Shown here: one piece after another, positions 41,825 through 50,902 of the stretch
Position numbering within the stretch: position 1 is the first letter of the stretch
How the letters are laid out: every line of letters starts with the position of its first letter
Assembly: GCF_004792665.1 (NCBI RefSeq)
Contig: NZ_SRZX01000003.1
Span: 1-64,000, forward strand
DNA: 64,000 bases
Direction: 5' to 3'
From: Marinobacter orientalis
GTDB taxonomy: Bacteria > Pseudomonadota > Gammaproteobacteria > Pseudomonadales > Oleiphilaceae
Program-made: the position numbers and the translations under genes
Notes under the pieces: model-generated
What the model saw: only the letters and a program-made list of their open reading frames with translations
What the model was told of the DNA's origin: nothing
Databases searched by the model: none

Positions 41825-43759
41825 TTACTTCACAGCCTTGAGAGACTGATTGTATTTTATCCGCTCCAGGCGGCCTTCGATTGCCCGCCTGATGCCCTCT
41901 GCATCCAGGCCGCAGGAGGACAGCAGTTCACCGTGTTTGCCGTGGTCGATAAAGGTATCCGGCAGGCCGATCTGCAGCACCGGCTGGCTGACGTCGCGGC
42001 TGTTCAGAAACTCCGTCACCGCGCTGCCAGCGCCACCTGCGATGGCGTTTTCTTCCACGGTGACTAGCAGCTTGTGTTGCTCAGCCAGTGACAGAATCAG
42101 TTCCTCATCCAGCGGTTTTACAAAGCGCATATCCGCCACGGTTGCGCCCAGTGCCTCCGCGGCTTCAAGCGCAGGGGTCAGCAGGGTGCCGAAGTTCAGA
42201 ATCGCAACCCCGGAGCCCTCTTTGACCATCCGCCCTTTGCCAACAGGCAGAGGGGCCAGTTCGCGGACAATCTCGGCACCGGGGCCGGTACCGCGTGGGT
42301 AACGCACTGCTGCCGGACCCTCGAGCATCATGCCGGTATGCAGTAACTGACGGGTTTCGTTTTCATTGGACGGTGTCATCACCACCATATTGGGTACGCA
42401 CCGCAGGTAGCTGATATCGAAAGCACCGGCATGGGTGGGCCCGTCTTCCCCCACCAGGCCAGCCCGATCGATGGCAAACAATACATCCAGATTCTGTATG
42501 GCTACATCGTGGATTAACTGGTCGTAGGCGCGTTGCAGGAACGTGGAATAGATGGCAACCACCGGCTTGGCGCCGTCACAGGCAAGGCCGGCAGCCAGGG
42601 TGACCGAATGCTGCTCGGCAATGGCCACATCAAAATACCGGTCCGGGAAGCGTTGGGAGAACGCCAGCAGGTCAGAACCTTCACACATGGCCGGAGTAAT
42701 GCCCACAATGCGTTCGTCCGCTTCCGCGGCATCACATAACCACTGGCCAAAGACGTTGGCGTATTTCGGCTTCGACGGTTTGGGAGCCACCGGTTCCGGT
42801 TTGCTGGCGGGTACCGGTTCGATCTTGTTAATGGCATGGTAGCCAATCGGGTCGGCTTCGGCGGGAGCGAAGCCCTTGCCTTTGGTGGTTACCACGTGGA
42901 GAAACTGCGGGCCGTCCAGCTCGCGGATATTTTCCAGGGTTTCCACCAGCAGTGGCAGGTCGTGACCGTCGATGGGCCCGATGTAATTGAAACCAAGCTC
43001 CTCGAACAGGGTGCCCGGGGCAATCATGCCCTTGAAGTGTTCCTCGGTCTTGCGCGCCAGCGCCATCAGGTGAGGCGCCCCCTGTAGCACCCGTTTGCTG
43101 CTGTCGCGTACCTGGTTGTAAGTGCGGCTCGCCAGCAATTTGGCAAAGTAGTTCGATAGCCCGCCAACATTGTGGGAAATTGACATGTCGTTGTCGTTGA
43201 GAATAACCAGCATGTCGGCGTGCAGGTGGCCTGCATGGTTCAGTGCCTCAAAGGCCATTCCCGCAGTCATGGCGCCGTCACCGATTACGGCAATACTCTT
43301 GCGGCCGGTTCCCTGCATGCGGGAGGCAATGGCCATGCCGAGGGCAGCACTGATGGAGGTGCTGGAATGCCCCACTCCAAAGGTGTCGTATTCACTTTCG
43401 GCACGTTTCGGGAAACCTGCCAGTCCACCCTTGCGGCGAATACTGTTCATGCGTTCGCGGCGACCGGTGAGGATCTTGTGGGGATAGGCCTGATGGCCGA
43501 CATCCCACACCAGGCGGTCTTCCGGTGTATTGAACACGTAATGCAGGGCGACCGTCAGTTCCAGGACGCCAAGGCCGGCGCCGAAATGGCCACCGGTTTG
43601 TCCCACGGACCAGAGCAGGAACGCGCGCAGCTCCCGCGCCAGCTGCGTCAGCTGGTCATCTGCCAGCTCTCGCAGCTGTGCCGGAATCTCAATCCTGTCC
43701 AGAAGCGGCGTGTTAGGCCGTTTTGACGGGATTTCCTTGAAAGTATATGTGTCCTGCAT
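41825..43759 (-). CDS. dxs: 1-deoxy-D-xylulose-5-phosphate synthase
   Basis: A thiamine diphosphate enzyme that condenses pyruvate and glyceraldehyde 3-phosphate, the entry to the MEP isoprenoid pathway. The 644-residue product has [30 protein letters not shown], the ThDP motif [18 protein letters not shown] with [20 protein letters not shown] and [15 protein letters not shown]. It is last in the minus-strand set xseB-ispA-dxs, 141 bases after ispA. It converges on ribA with 16 bases between stops. Confidence 0.97.
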   Translation of the reverse strand: MQDTYTFKEIPSKRPNTPLLDRIEIPAQLRELADDQLTQLARELRAFLLWSVGQTGGHFGAGLGVLELTVALHYVFNTPEDRLVWDVGHQAYPHKILTGRRERMNSIRRKGGLAGFPKRAESEYDTFGVGHSSTSISAALGMAIASRMQGTGRKSIAVIGDGAMTAGMAFEALNHAGHLHADMLVILNDNDMSISHNVGGLSNYFAKLLASRTYNQVRDSSKRVLQGAPHLMALARKTEEHFKGMIAPGTLFEELGFNYIGPIDGHDLPLLVETLENIRELDGPQFLHVVTTKGKGFAPAEADPIGYHAINKIEPVPASKPEPVAPKPSKPKYANVFGQWLCDAAEADERIVGITPAMCEGSDLLAFSQRFPDRYFDVAIAEQHSVTLAAGLACDGAKPVVAIYSTFLQRAYDQLIHDVAIQNLDVLFAIDRAGLVGEDGPTHAGAFDISYLRCVPNMVVMTPSNENETRQLLHTGMMLEGPAAVRYPRGTGPGAEIVRELAPLPVGKGRMVKEGSGVAILNFGTLLTPALEAAEALGATVADMRFVKPLDEELILSLAEQHKLLVTVEENAIAGGAGSAVTEFLNSRDVSQPVLQIGLPDTFIDHGKHGELLSSCGLDAEGIRRAIEGRLERIKYNQSLKAVK

Positions 43760-43900
43760 CTGCTCGGGTCTTTTCCGGATGGTTCAAAAATGTGACTGCT
43801 GACTATTATAGGGGACGAAGGGGCCCGGTTTCATACTGATCGAGCCACTCGGGGTTCGCCAGTTCCCGGTGATCAGTGTGCATGCCAGTGCCGTGATGGT

Positions 43901-44800
43901 TCAATGGGTGCGGGCCACCACGTAACCGGCCATGTCCCTGAGTATGTCAGCTTCCTTGCCAAATCCGTCCAGGCTCGAAAGCGAGGAGTGCAGCAGCTGT
44001 GACAGGTAATCTCTGGCGCCGGCGGTGCCAAGCAGGGAAGGGTAGGTAGGCTTGGCGCGAGCCAGATCCGACCCCTGGGGCTTGCCAATCACGGTGGTGT
44101 CACCTTCGATATCCAGAAGATCGTCCTGTACCTGGAAAGCAAGCCCCAGAGTCTGTGAGTAAAGGGTAAGCGCTGCCAGCTGGTCGTCACTGACTTTGGT
44201 GGCGGTCAGCGCCCCCATTCGCACGCTGGCGGCAATCAGCGCACCGGTCTTGTGGCGATGCATTCTCTCCAGCTGGTCAATGATGAGGCTCTTGCCGACC
44301 GACTCCAGGTCTATGGCCTGGCCACCCACCATGCCCCGGTGCCCGCTGGCAGAAGCCAGCTCCGTGATCATCGCCAGCCGGACCTGGCCATCCAGTCCCG
44401 GTGCTTCTGCCAGCAGGCCGAAGGCCATGGTTTGCAGCGCATCGCCGGCCAGAATAGCGGTGGCTTCATCGAAAGCGATATGGGTGGTGGCGCGGCCCCG
44501 GCGCAGTTCGTCATCGTCCATGGCCGGCAGGTCATCGTGAATCAGTGAATAGGCGTGGATCAGTTCCAGGGTACAGGCCGGGATAACCGCATTGTCCTGT
44601 GACTGACCCACAGCTGTGGCTGCCGCCAGGCACAGCGCCGGGCGAATACGTTTGCCGCCTCCCAGCACACTGTACCTCATGGCCTGTTCCAGGCGATCAG
44701 AGCCATTGCCGGAAGCGGAAAGTTGACGCTCCAGTTCGGCGTCGATCCGGTTGCGGCATTGCTGCAGAAAGATTGTCAGGCGGGTGTTCGGCGTTGACAT
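43901..44800 (-). CDS. ispA: Farnesyl diphosphate synthase
   Basis: A short-chain prenyltransferase that makes C15 farnesyl diphosphate from IPP and DMAPP. The 299-residue product has GGGKRIRPALCLAAA, the first Asp-rich motif DDLPAMDDDELRRGRAT with the two-residue insertion of FPP synthases, GQAIDLES, and the second motif FQVQDDLLDIEGD. The start codon overlaps the xseB stop, so the two are coupled. Confidence 0.96.
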   Translation of the reverse strand: MSTPNTRLTIFLQQCRNRIDAELERQLSASGNGSDRLEQAMRYSVLGGGKRIRPALCLAAATAVGQSQDNAVIPACTLELIHAYSLIHDDLPAMDDDELRRGRATTHIAFDEATAILAGDALQTMAFGLLAEAPGLDGQVRLAMITELASASGHRGMVGGQAIDLESVGKSLIIDQLERMHRHKTGALIAASVRMGALTATKVSDDQLAALTLYSQTLGLAFQVQDDLLDIEGDTTVIGKPQGSDLARAKPTYPSLLGTAGARDYLSQLLHSSLSSLDGFGKEADILRDMAGYVVARTH

Positions 44801-45054
44801 CAGGCAGATTCGTCCGGGGTAAAGGGCCTGGTTTGCAGTGTTCCATCGCTGTTTTCAACCAGCTGTTCCACTCGCTGTTCCGCTGTCCTGAGCGCCTGCT
44901 GGCACTCCCGAGTGAGCTTTACGCCGCGTTCGAATGCCGTCAGTGACTGCTCCAGGGACAGTTCACCCTGTTCCAGATCACGGACCAGTTTTTCCAGCTC
45001 ATCCAGGGACTTTTCAAAGTCGGCGATGGACGTCGTGCTTTTCTCACCGGCCAT
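44800..45054 (-). CDS. xseB: Exodeoxyribonuclease VII small subunit
   Basis: The 84-residue product is the small, mainly helical subunit that binds XseA in the single-strand DNA nuclease. [43 protein letters not shown] is the whole family core (residues 13-55, quoted here only in part by function: an antiparallel helical pair). The xseB-ispA-dxs order is conserved in gammaproteobacteria. Confidence 0.95.
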   Translation of the reverse strand: MAGEKSTTSIADFEKSLDELEKLVRDLEQGELSLEQSLTAFERGVKLTRECQQALRTAEQRVEQLVENSDGTLQTRPFTPDESA

Positions 45055-45102
45055 ACACGGCCTCCGGTTGCTTGGCGGAATTTCGCGGATTATACCAAAG
45101 CT

Positions 45103-45888
45103 TCAGGCCGGCTGCTGCCAACAGAATGCTCTGGTGTCCTGCTTTTTACCCTCCGGGCCCCATTCCTGCTCTGTCACGCGGATCTCTCCGGAGGCGCTGG
45201 CAGTAACCACGGTGGTGGCGCGGGTGCCGTAATCTTTGCCGATAATGAAGGGGGACGACAAAAATCGTTCTCTATCGAGGCCGACACCGGTGTCCGGCAG
45301 TTCGCGGTCGGGCGCCGGAGTGGTGTCATACAGCCGCTCAATCAGGTTCTGATGGAGTTCGGCTGTGGTTCCCGGACGAGCGCTGGCAAGCAGCCCGGTC
45401 ACCGAATTCCTGAGCCGGAGCAGTTTGGGCCAGGGCGTTTGCAGCAAATGATTGCTGAGACCGTAGGTGCCGCGATGGACATGGCGCCCGGCGTGGGCAT
45501 CGTGATTACTGAAATACCAGCCGTGCTGTGTATTCAGGCTGACCAGATTGAATCCTGAATACTGATTCTTCTGTTCCCGTATCAGGGATTCGGGGGTCCC
45601 GGTCTCGTCGGCAAGGGCCAGCAGGGGAAGCTCACCCCGCGACTTCGGGCCTGGTACCGGCGAAGCTTCCCGCACATTGGTGACAGCTGATACCCGGCCT
45701 TTGATGTCGACGGCGAGCCAGGTACCGCCGGAGAGCAGATCGCGACCGGCAAGTACCTCCCGCCCGGCGGTTTCGCTGGTCCACCAGTCCATGGCAGCAG
45801 TGGGGCGCTGAAAGAACTCGTCACGGTTGGCGGCCACCACCAGCGGGAAGTCGGGGTGCTGTCGCAGGGAAAAAACAATAAGGCACAT
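45103..45888 (-). CDS. NRDE-family (TANGO2-like) protein
   Basis: The 261-residue product begins MCLIVFSLRQHPDFPLVVAANRDEFF, the Ntn-hydrolase-like start with C2 exposed and the NRDE motif. FAxRD, GGTWLAVD and GSYGLSN-like segments (GTYGLSNHLLQTPWPKL) follow. Family members are linked to heme or lipid handling in eukaryotes, but the bacterial function is not settled. An upstream in-frame start adds 17 residues and would bury C2, so it is rejected. It lies 48 bases upstream of xseB on the same strand. Confidence 0.85.
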   Translation of the reverse strand: MCLIVFSLRQHPDFPLVVAANRDEFFQRPTAAMDWWTSETAGREVLAGRDLLSGGTWLAVDIKGRVSAVTNVREASPVPGPKSRGELPLLALADETGTPESLIREQKNQYSGFNLVSLNTQHGWYFSNHDAHAGRHVHRGTYGLSNHLLQTPWPKLLRLRNSVTGLLASARPGTTAELHQNLIERLYDTTPAPDRELPDTGVGLDRERFLSSPFIIGKDYGTRATTVVTASASGEIRVTEQEWGPEGKKQDTRAFCWQQPA

Positions 45889-45973
45889 GAGGCTGGCCCA
45901 TCCATCACGAGTGAACAAAGGTGCGTCGGTGTGTATCATACCAGCCTGTTCTGTTCTCTGCGCGTGGCTAAGT

Positions 45974-46768
45974 ATGACCCTGATTGCTGTAACTGGTCTC
46001 TATCTGGCTCTGGGCGCCCTGGCGGGCACCATGGCCGGCCTGTTTGGTATTGGCGGTGGCCTGGTTATTGTGCCAGTGCTGATCTTCAGTTTTGGCCTGC
46101 AGGGAATCAATGGTGAAATTGTTGCTCACCTCGCCGTGGGGACGTCGCTGGCAACCATTGTGTTCACGTCGGGCAGTTCCATCAGGTCCCATCACTTGCA
46201 TCAGGCCATTCGCTGGGACATTTTCCGGCCGATGGTTGCCGGTATCGTGATCGGTGCGATACTGGGCGCCTGGACGGCCTCCATGCTCAGTGGCGACGCC
46301 CTGGAACTGATCATCGGTGTGTTTGTCATTCTGGTGGCGCTGAAAATGCTTCTGGAAGTAAACCCGAAACCCGGTCGCGATGTGCCCGGCGCTGCCGGGT
46401 TGGGTGGCGCTGGAGCGGGTATTGGCTGGGCATCCGCCATTTTCGGTATCGGTGGTGGCACTCTGACGGTTCCCTTCCTGAGCTGGTGCAATGTCCGCAT
46501 GCAGCAGGCTGTGGGAACCTCCGCCGCCTGTGGCCTGCCCATTGCGGTTGCAGGGGCACTTACCAACATTGGCACTGGCTGGCAGAACCCGCACCTGCCG
46601 GACCTCAGTGTGGGTTTTATCTACCTGCCCGCGTTTCTGGGTATTATCCTGACCAGTATATTGTTCGCCCGGGTCGGCGCTAATCTGGCGCACCGTCTTG
46701 ATGCGGCGCTGCTCAAAAAAATATTTGCCCTGGTGTTAATCCTGGTGGGTATCCGTTTTCTGTTATGA
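45974..46768 (+). CDS. TauE/SafE-family (TSUP) membrane permease
   Basis: The 264-residue product has about eight membrane helices and the duplicated TSUP motif: GTMAGLFGIGGGLVIVPVL in the first half and GAGIGWASAIFGIGGGTLTVPFL in the second. The family exports or imports sulfite, sulfonates or other small organosulfur anions; the substrate here is unknown. The ATG at 45974 is chosen because earlier in-frame codons run antisense through the NRDE gene. It is divergent from that gene and lies 15 bases before lgt. Confidence 0.88.
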   Translation: MTLIAVTGLYLALGALAGTMAGLFGIGGGLVIVPVLIFSFGLQGINGEIVAHLAVGTSLATIVFTSGSSIRSHHLHQAIRWDIFRPMVAGIVIGAILGAWTASMLSGDALELIIGVFVILVALKMLLEVNPKPGRDVPGAAGLGGAGAGIGWASAIFGIGGGTLTVPFLSWCNVRMQQAVGTSAACGLPIAVAGALTNIGTGWQNPHLPDLSVGFIYLPAFLGIILTSILFARVGANLAHRLDAALLKKIFALVLILVGIRFLL

Positions 46769-46783
46769 CCTGAGGGGTTATTG

Positions 46784-47572
46784 ATGCTTCAGCATCCGCA
46801 AATCGATCCGGTGGCCATCGCCATCGGGCCGCTGAAAATTCACTGGTATGGCCTGACCTACCTGGTTGGTTTTCTCGTTGGCTGGTGGCTGGGCCGCATC
46901 CGCGCCCGCAAACCCTGGTCACCGATCACCGAGGCCCAGCTGGGTGACATGCTTTTCTACATTGCCCTTGGCGTCATACTCGGTGGCCGCTTCGGTTATG
47001 TGATCTTCTACAATTTTGGCGCCTTCACGTCCGACCCATTGATGTTGTTGCGGGTCTGGGAGGGCGGGATGTCCTTTCACGGCGGCCTGCTGGGCGTGAT
47101 GTTTGCCATGTGGTGGTTTGGTCGCAAAGTGGACCGCACCTTCTGGCAAATTGCCGATTTCGTCGCACCGCTGGTGCCGGTTGGCCTCGGCGCCGGGCGC
47201 ATCGGCAATTTCATCAATGGCGAACTCTGGGGTAAGCCCACAGACCTGCCCTGGGGCATGGTTTTCCGCACTGCCCCCGACGCCCTGGCACGCCACCCCT
47301 CCCAGCTATATCAGTTCGCCCTCGAAGGCGTGGTATTTTTCATTATCCTGTGGTGGTTTTCCTCAAAACCCCGGCCCCGCATGGCGGTATCCGGCCTGTT
47401 CCTTGCGTGTTATGGCGTGTTCCGCTTCCTGGTGGAGTTCGTTCGCCAGCCCGACCCCCAGCTTGGTTATCTGGCCTTCGACTGGCTTACCATGGGGCAG
47501 GTTCTGTCGTTCCCGATGATCCTGGCCGGTGCCGGGCTGATCGTATTTGCTTACCGGAGAAACGCTGAATGA
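46784..47572 (+). CDS. lgt: Prolipoprotein diacylglyceryl transferase
   Basis: An inner-membrane enzyme that adds diacylglycerol to the lipobox cysteine of prolipoproteins. The 262-residue product has about seven membrane helices, [10 protein letters not shown], the HGGLLG motif ([15 protein letters not shown]), the signature [20 protein letters not shown], and [13 protein letters not shown] three bases upstream is an alternative start. It overlaps thyA by four bases. Confidence 0.96.
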   Translation: MLQHPQIDPVAIAIGPLKIHWYGLTYLVGFLVGWWLGRIRARKPWSPITEAQLGDMLFYIALGVILGGRFGYVIFYNFGAFTSDPLMLLRVWEGGMSFHGGLLGVMFAMWWFGRKVDRTFWQIADFVAPLVPVGLGAGRIGNFINGELWGKPTDLPWGMVFRTAPDALARHPSQLYQFALEGVVFFIILWWFSSKPRPRMAVSGLFLACYGVFRFLVEFVRQPDPQLGYLAFDWLTMGQVLSFPMILAGAGLIVFAYRRNAE

Positions 47573-48408
47573 AAGCCTATCTCGACCTGATGAAAGACGT
47601 GGTGGACAATGGCATGGACCGCGGCGACCGTACCGGCGTCGGCACCCGCTCCGTTTTTGGCCGCCAGATCCGCTTCGACCTGCGGGAAGGTTTTCCGCTG
47701 GTTACCACCAAGAAAGTCCACCTGCGCAGCATCATCCAGGAGCTGCTGTGGTTCCTGGAGGGCTCCACTGACAACAACTGGCTGAAACAGCGTAAGGTCT
47801 CCATCTGGAACGAATGGGCCCTGGAAAACGGCGACCTGGGCCCTATCTACGGCAAGCAGTGGCGCAGCTGGCAGTGCCCGGATGGCGGCACTGTCGATCA
47901 GATCAGCGATGTAATCGACCAGATCCGCAACAAGCCCAACTCCCGCCGGCTGATCGTTTCCGCCTGGAACCCGGCCGAACTTCCGGACGAATCCATCAGC
48001 CCCCAGGACAATGTCCGTCAGGGCCGCATGGCACTGGCGCCGTGCCACTGTCTGTTCCAGTTCTACGTCGCCGACGGCAGACTCTCCTGCCAGCTCTACC
48101 AGCGCAGCGCCGATCTGTTTCTGGGCGTGCCGTTCAACATCGCGTCCTATGCGCTATTAACCCACATGATCGCCCAGCAGTGCGATCTGGGCGTTGGCGA
48201 GTTTGTGCATACGTTTGGTGATTGCCATCTGTACCAGAACCACCTGACCGACGACATCGTGTTTGAACAACTGAAACGGACGCCCCGGCCGTTGCCGGAA
48301 CTGGTGATCAAACGGAAACCTGCGTCGATCTTCGGGTACGCGTTGGAGGATTTCGACTTTGAGGGGTATGACCCTTACCCCGGGATTAAGGCACCCATTG
48401 CTATTTGA
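47569..48408 (+). CDS. thyA: Thymidylate synthase
   Basis: Makes dTMP from dUMP with methylenetetrahydrofolate, giving dihydrofolate. The 279-residue product has [19 protein letters not shown], the catalytic cysteine C159 in [32 protein letters not shown] and GDCHLYQNH. It is slightly longer than the 264-residue E. coli enzyme because of an insertion in the small domain. The product dihydrofolate is the substrate of FolA encoded 440 bases downstream. Confidence 0.97.
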   Translation: MKAYLDLMKDVVDNGMDRGDRTGVGTRSVFGRQIRFDLREGFPLVTTKKVHLRSIIQELLWFLEGSTDNNWLKQRKVSIWNEWALENGDLGPIYGKQWRSWQCPDGGTVDQISDVIDQIRNKPNSRRLIVSAWNPAELPDESISPQDNVRQGRMALAPCHCLFQFYVADGRLSCQLYQRSADLFLGVPFNIASYALLTHMIAQQCDLGVGEFVHTFGDCHLYQNHLTDDIVFEQLKRTPRPLPELVIKRKPASIFGYALEDFDFEGYDPYPGIKAPIAI

Positions 48409-48448
48409 TCTCTAGCTGGGACCGGTCCTCTTATTCTGGCGTCTGCAG

Positions 48449-48552
48449 TGCAGCGGGTGGGGACTTCCGAAAAACGCCTCGAGACGTCCGTGTGCGGCTT
48501 GGGCTCCGCCATCCTTGGCTCCGCACATTTTCGGAAGTCCCCACCCGCTGCA
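48449..48552 (-). repeat. Structured repeat element, copy 1
   Basis: Perfect 25-bp inverted arms (48449-48473 and 48528-48552) enclose 54 bases. Read on the minus strand, the 54-base core matches copy 2 at 46 of 54 positions, while the arms share no sequence with those of copy 2. The core contains GCGGAGCC twice, a GCCA-AGGA-TGGC hairpin and four GGA motifs. It lies 40 bases after thyA. No transposase or target duplication is evident. Confidence 0.9.
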
Positions 48553-48683
48553 GTGTGATCGGATAGTTGAGATCGATTTTCAGGAAGGTGGGGTCAAACT
48601 GGGATACCTATTTTAACTGAGTCTAAATCAGAACGTCATGCCGTAGTGTCTGTGAGTCAGCTGATGGCATTGTCGAATCGCGA

Positions 48684-48787
48684 GAGGGCGGGAAGACGTG
48701 CCCAAAAATGTGCGGAGCCATGGATGGCGGAGCCCAAGCCGAGCATGGATGCCTTGAGGCGCTTTTTGGGCACGTCTTCCTGCCCTC
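48684..48787 (+). repeat. Structured repeat element, copy 2
   Basis: Arms 48684-48708 and 48763-48787 (25 bp, one G-T pair) enclose a 54-base core, the same architecture and exact size as copy 1 but in the opposite orientation. The core begins TGTGCGGAGCCATGGATGGC and ends GAGGCGC. A5 and T5 tracts sit at the inner ends of the arms. It ends 63 bases before folA. Confidence 0.9.
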
Positions 48788-48850
48788 TTGCAGCCCGAAA
48801 ATCCCGAGGGCCCCGGATCCGGAGCTCCCAGGCAAGAGGATAAACAAACA

Positions 48851-49360
48851 ATGAGGAAAGCTCTCATAGTGGCCATGTCCCGGAACCGGGTCATCGGCCG
48901 TAACAACAAGCTGCCATGGTATCTGCCGGGGGATCTGAAGTACTTCAAGCAGGCCACCATGGGCAAGCCCATCATCATGGGGCGGAAAACCTGGGATTCT
49001 ATTGGTCGGCCGTTGCCGGGAAGGATGAACGTGGTGATTTCGCGGAATCCGGAATGGGAAGCGCCGGCCGGAACCGTGGCGGCAAAGTCACTCGATGACG
49101 CGTTGGTCAAAGCCGAGGCGCAGGCGGAAATCGAGGGTGGGGACGAAGTAATGATTATTGGCGGCGGGCAGATTTACGCTGAAGCCCTGCCAATCGTGGA
49201 CAGGATTTACATCACCCAGGTACATGCCGAAATCGAGGGAGATGCCTTTTTTCCGGAAGTGGACTGGGATCAGTGGGAAGAAATCGGACGGGAGGATTTC
49301 TCCGCGTCCGACAACAACCCTTATGACTACAGCTTCGTCGTCTATCAGCGACTGACTTAG
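48851..49360 (+). CDS. folA: Dihydrofolate reductase
   Basis: Reduces dihydrofolate to tetrahydrofolate with NADPH. The 169-residue product starts at MRKALIVAMSRNRVIG; 21 residues of in-frame upstream sequence lie next to repeat copy 2 and have no family match. Seen: NNKLPWYLPGDLKYFKQAT with the active-site acid in the PxDLxxF-type motif, MGRKTWDSIGRPLPGR, and MIIGGGQIYAEALP. It is the chromosomal trimethoprim target. The start has an AT-rich leader without a strong Shine-Dalgarno. Confidence 0.96.
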   Translation: MRKALIVAMSRNRVIGRNNKLPWYLPGDLKYFKQATMGKPIIMGRKTWDSIGRPLPGRMNVVISRNPEWEAPAGTVAAKSLDDALVKAEAQAEIEGGDEVMIIGGGQIYAEALPIVDRIYITQVHAEIEGDAFFPEVDWDQWEEIGREDFSASDNNPYDYSFVVYQRLT

Positions 49361-49375
49361 TCTTAAACGCCTGAG

Positions 49376-50902
49376 TCAGTCCTGACGGGACGGGCGTTTG
49401 CCGGCTGGCTTGCCGCCTTTACCCGGGGGCTTGCCCTTCGGGGCGGGGCCTCCGCGGCCCTTGGGGCCTTTCTTGAAACCGGGCTTGTATCCCGGCTTGC
49501 CACCGGGACGGCCACCACCGCCACCTTTACGGTCCCGGTCACGGCGCGGCGGCGCGGTGGCTGAGATCTCAGGCAGGGCCTCCGGCTGGTCCAGCGGCAG
49601 CGAGCCCGGCTGGGATGCTTCCAGCCAGCAGGCCAGGGCACCGGCTACCATGGCCGTATCCATCTCATTGCGCTCGGCAATCTCATCCAGCAGCGCCATG
49701 GCCTTGGCCAGTTTGCCATCCTCGGCGAAACCCAGCAGTTGGGTTTCAAACTGCTCCTCGCGCATTTTCTTGAGTTCGACGGGCGAGGGCAGCTGGTAGG
49801 ATTCCATCGGCGAGTTGGTGGCCCGCTCAAGTGTCCGCAACCAGCTGCGCTCGCGGGGAGTTACCAGCAGAATCGCCTTGCCTTCACGGCCGGCACGGCC
49901 GGTGCGGCCAACCCGGTGAATATAGGCCTCGGTATCGTAGGGTACGTCGTAGTTGATGACGTGGGTAATACGGGGCACGTCCAGGCCGCGCGCTGCGACG
50001 TCCGTAGCCACGATGATATCTTTCTTGCCGCGCCTGAGGTCGTCCACCGTCTGCTCGCGCTGGCGCTGGTTCAGGTCACCGTTCAGCGGTGCCACTGCGT
50101 GGCCACGGGCTGACAGTTTTTCCGCCAGCAGCGTGGTTTCCGCCTTGGTGCGCACGAAAACGATGGCAGCGTCCAGCGGCTCTACTTCCAGGATGCGAGT
50201 CAGGGCATCCAGCTTGCGCTCTGCATACACCGGCAATACGAACTGGGAAATGCGCTCAACCGTGCGGGTCTCGCTCTCGATCTTCACTTCCGTGGCATCG
50301 CGCAGATAGGTCTGGGCGACTTTCTTGATCTGCGGTGGCATGGTTGCGGAGAACAGGGCGCGCTGACAGTTGTCCGGTGTTTTTGCCAGAATCGCTTCCA
50401 CGTCATCAATGAAGCCCATGCGAAGCATTTCGTCGGCTTCGTCCAGTACCAGCGCCTTGAGGCTGTCGAGCTTCAGGGTGCCCTTGCGCAGATGGTCCAG
50501 CATGCGGCCGGGAGTGCCCACGATCACCTGGGCACCACGGCGCAGGCCCTTGATCTGGGGGAAGAAATCCTGGCCGCCGTAAATGGGCAGTACATGAAAG
50601 TTGCGGAACTTGCTGGCATAGGTGGTAAACGCCTCGGCCACCTGAATGGCCAGCTCCCGTGTGGGCGCCAGCACCAGGATCTGCGGCTCCATGAGGGAAG
50701 CGTCAATACGGCTCAGCAGCGGCAGCGCAAAAGCGGCTGTCTTGCCGGTGCCGGTCTGGGCGACACCCAGCAAATGTTTGCCAGCCAGCAGCGCAGGAAT
50801 AGTCTGGGCCTGTATGGGAGAAGGTTTTTCGTAGCCGACGGCGGCAACAGCTTCAAGGACAGCTGGATCCAGGCCGAGTTCGGCAAAAGACAATTCAGAC
50901 AT
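49376..50902 (-). CDS. DEAD-box RNA helicase (DeaD/CsdA-like core)
   Basis: The 508-residue product starts at MSELSFAELGLD. It has the Q motif, AQTGTGKTAAF (motif I), PTRELAIQVAEA (Ia), LDEADEML (II), FSATMP (III), VFVRTKAET (IV), ATDVAARGLD (V) and HRVGRTGRAGR (VI). The core is closest to DeaD, but the protein stops about 120 residues earlier: in place of the DbpA-type RNA-binding domain it has a Gly/Pro/Lys-rich basic tail (about 430-508). Likely roles are ribosome assembly or mRNA unwinding, especially in the cold. It converges on folA. Confidence 0.92.
   Translation of the reverse strand: MSELSFAELGLDPAVLEAVAAVGYEKPSPIQAQTIPALLAGKHLLGVAQTGTGKTAAFALPLLSRIDASLMEPQILVLAPTRELAIQVAEAFTTYASKFRNFHVLPIYGGQDFFPQIKGLRRGAQVIVGTPGRMLDHLRKGTLKLDSLKALVLDEADEMLRMGFIDDVEAILAKTPDNCQRALFSATMPPQIKKVAQTYLRDATEVKIESETRTVERISQFVLPVYAERKLDALTRILEVEPLDAAIVFVRTKAETTLLAEKLSARGHAVAPLNGDLNQRQREQTVDDLRRGKKDIIVATDVAARGLDVPRITHVINYDVPYDTEAYIHRVGRTGRAGREGKAILLVTPRERSWLRTLERATNSPMESYQLPSPVELKKMREEQFETQLLGFAEDGKLAKAMALLDEIAERNEMDTAMVAGALACWLEASQPGSLPLDQPEALPEISATAPPRRDRDRKGGGGGRPGGKPGYKPGFKKGPKGRGGPAPKGKPPGKGGKPAGKRPSRQD

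Larger units (their letters stand above)
48409..48850. other. thyA-folA intergenic region with two structured repeats
   Basis: The 442 bases between thyA and folA hold no supported protein gene. Two related stem elements occupy 48449-48552 and 48684-48787. The 131 bases between them and the 63 bases before folA contain no clear terminator or consensus promoter. A small 10-base palindrome (GGACCGGTCC) follows the thyA stop. Confidence 0.7.

Noticed and set aside
48449..48787. Interpretation of the two structured repeats as intrinsic terminators or as integron attC sites
   Set aside because: The T tracts lie at the inner end of the stems, not after them, and attC sites have conserved ends with variable centres, the opposite of what is seen. 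No integrase or transposase is nearby.
48788..48850. N-terminal extension of folA by 21 residues
   Set aside because: The extra codons abut the repeat element, are Pro/Gly-rich and have no counterpart in dihydrofolate reductases.
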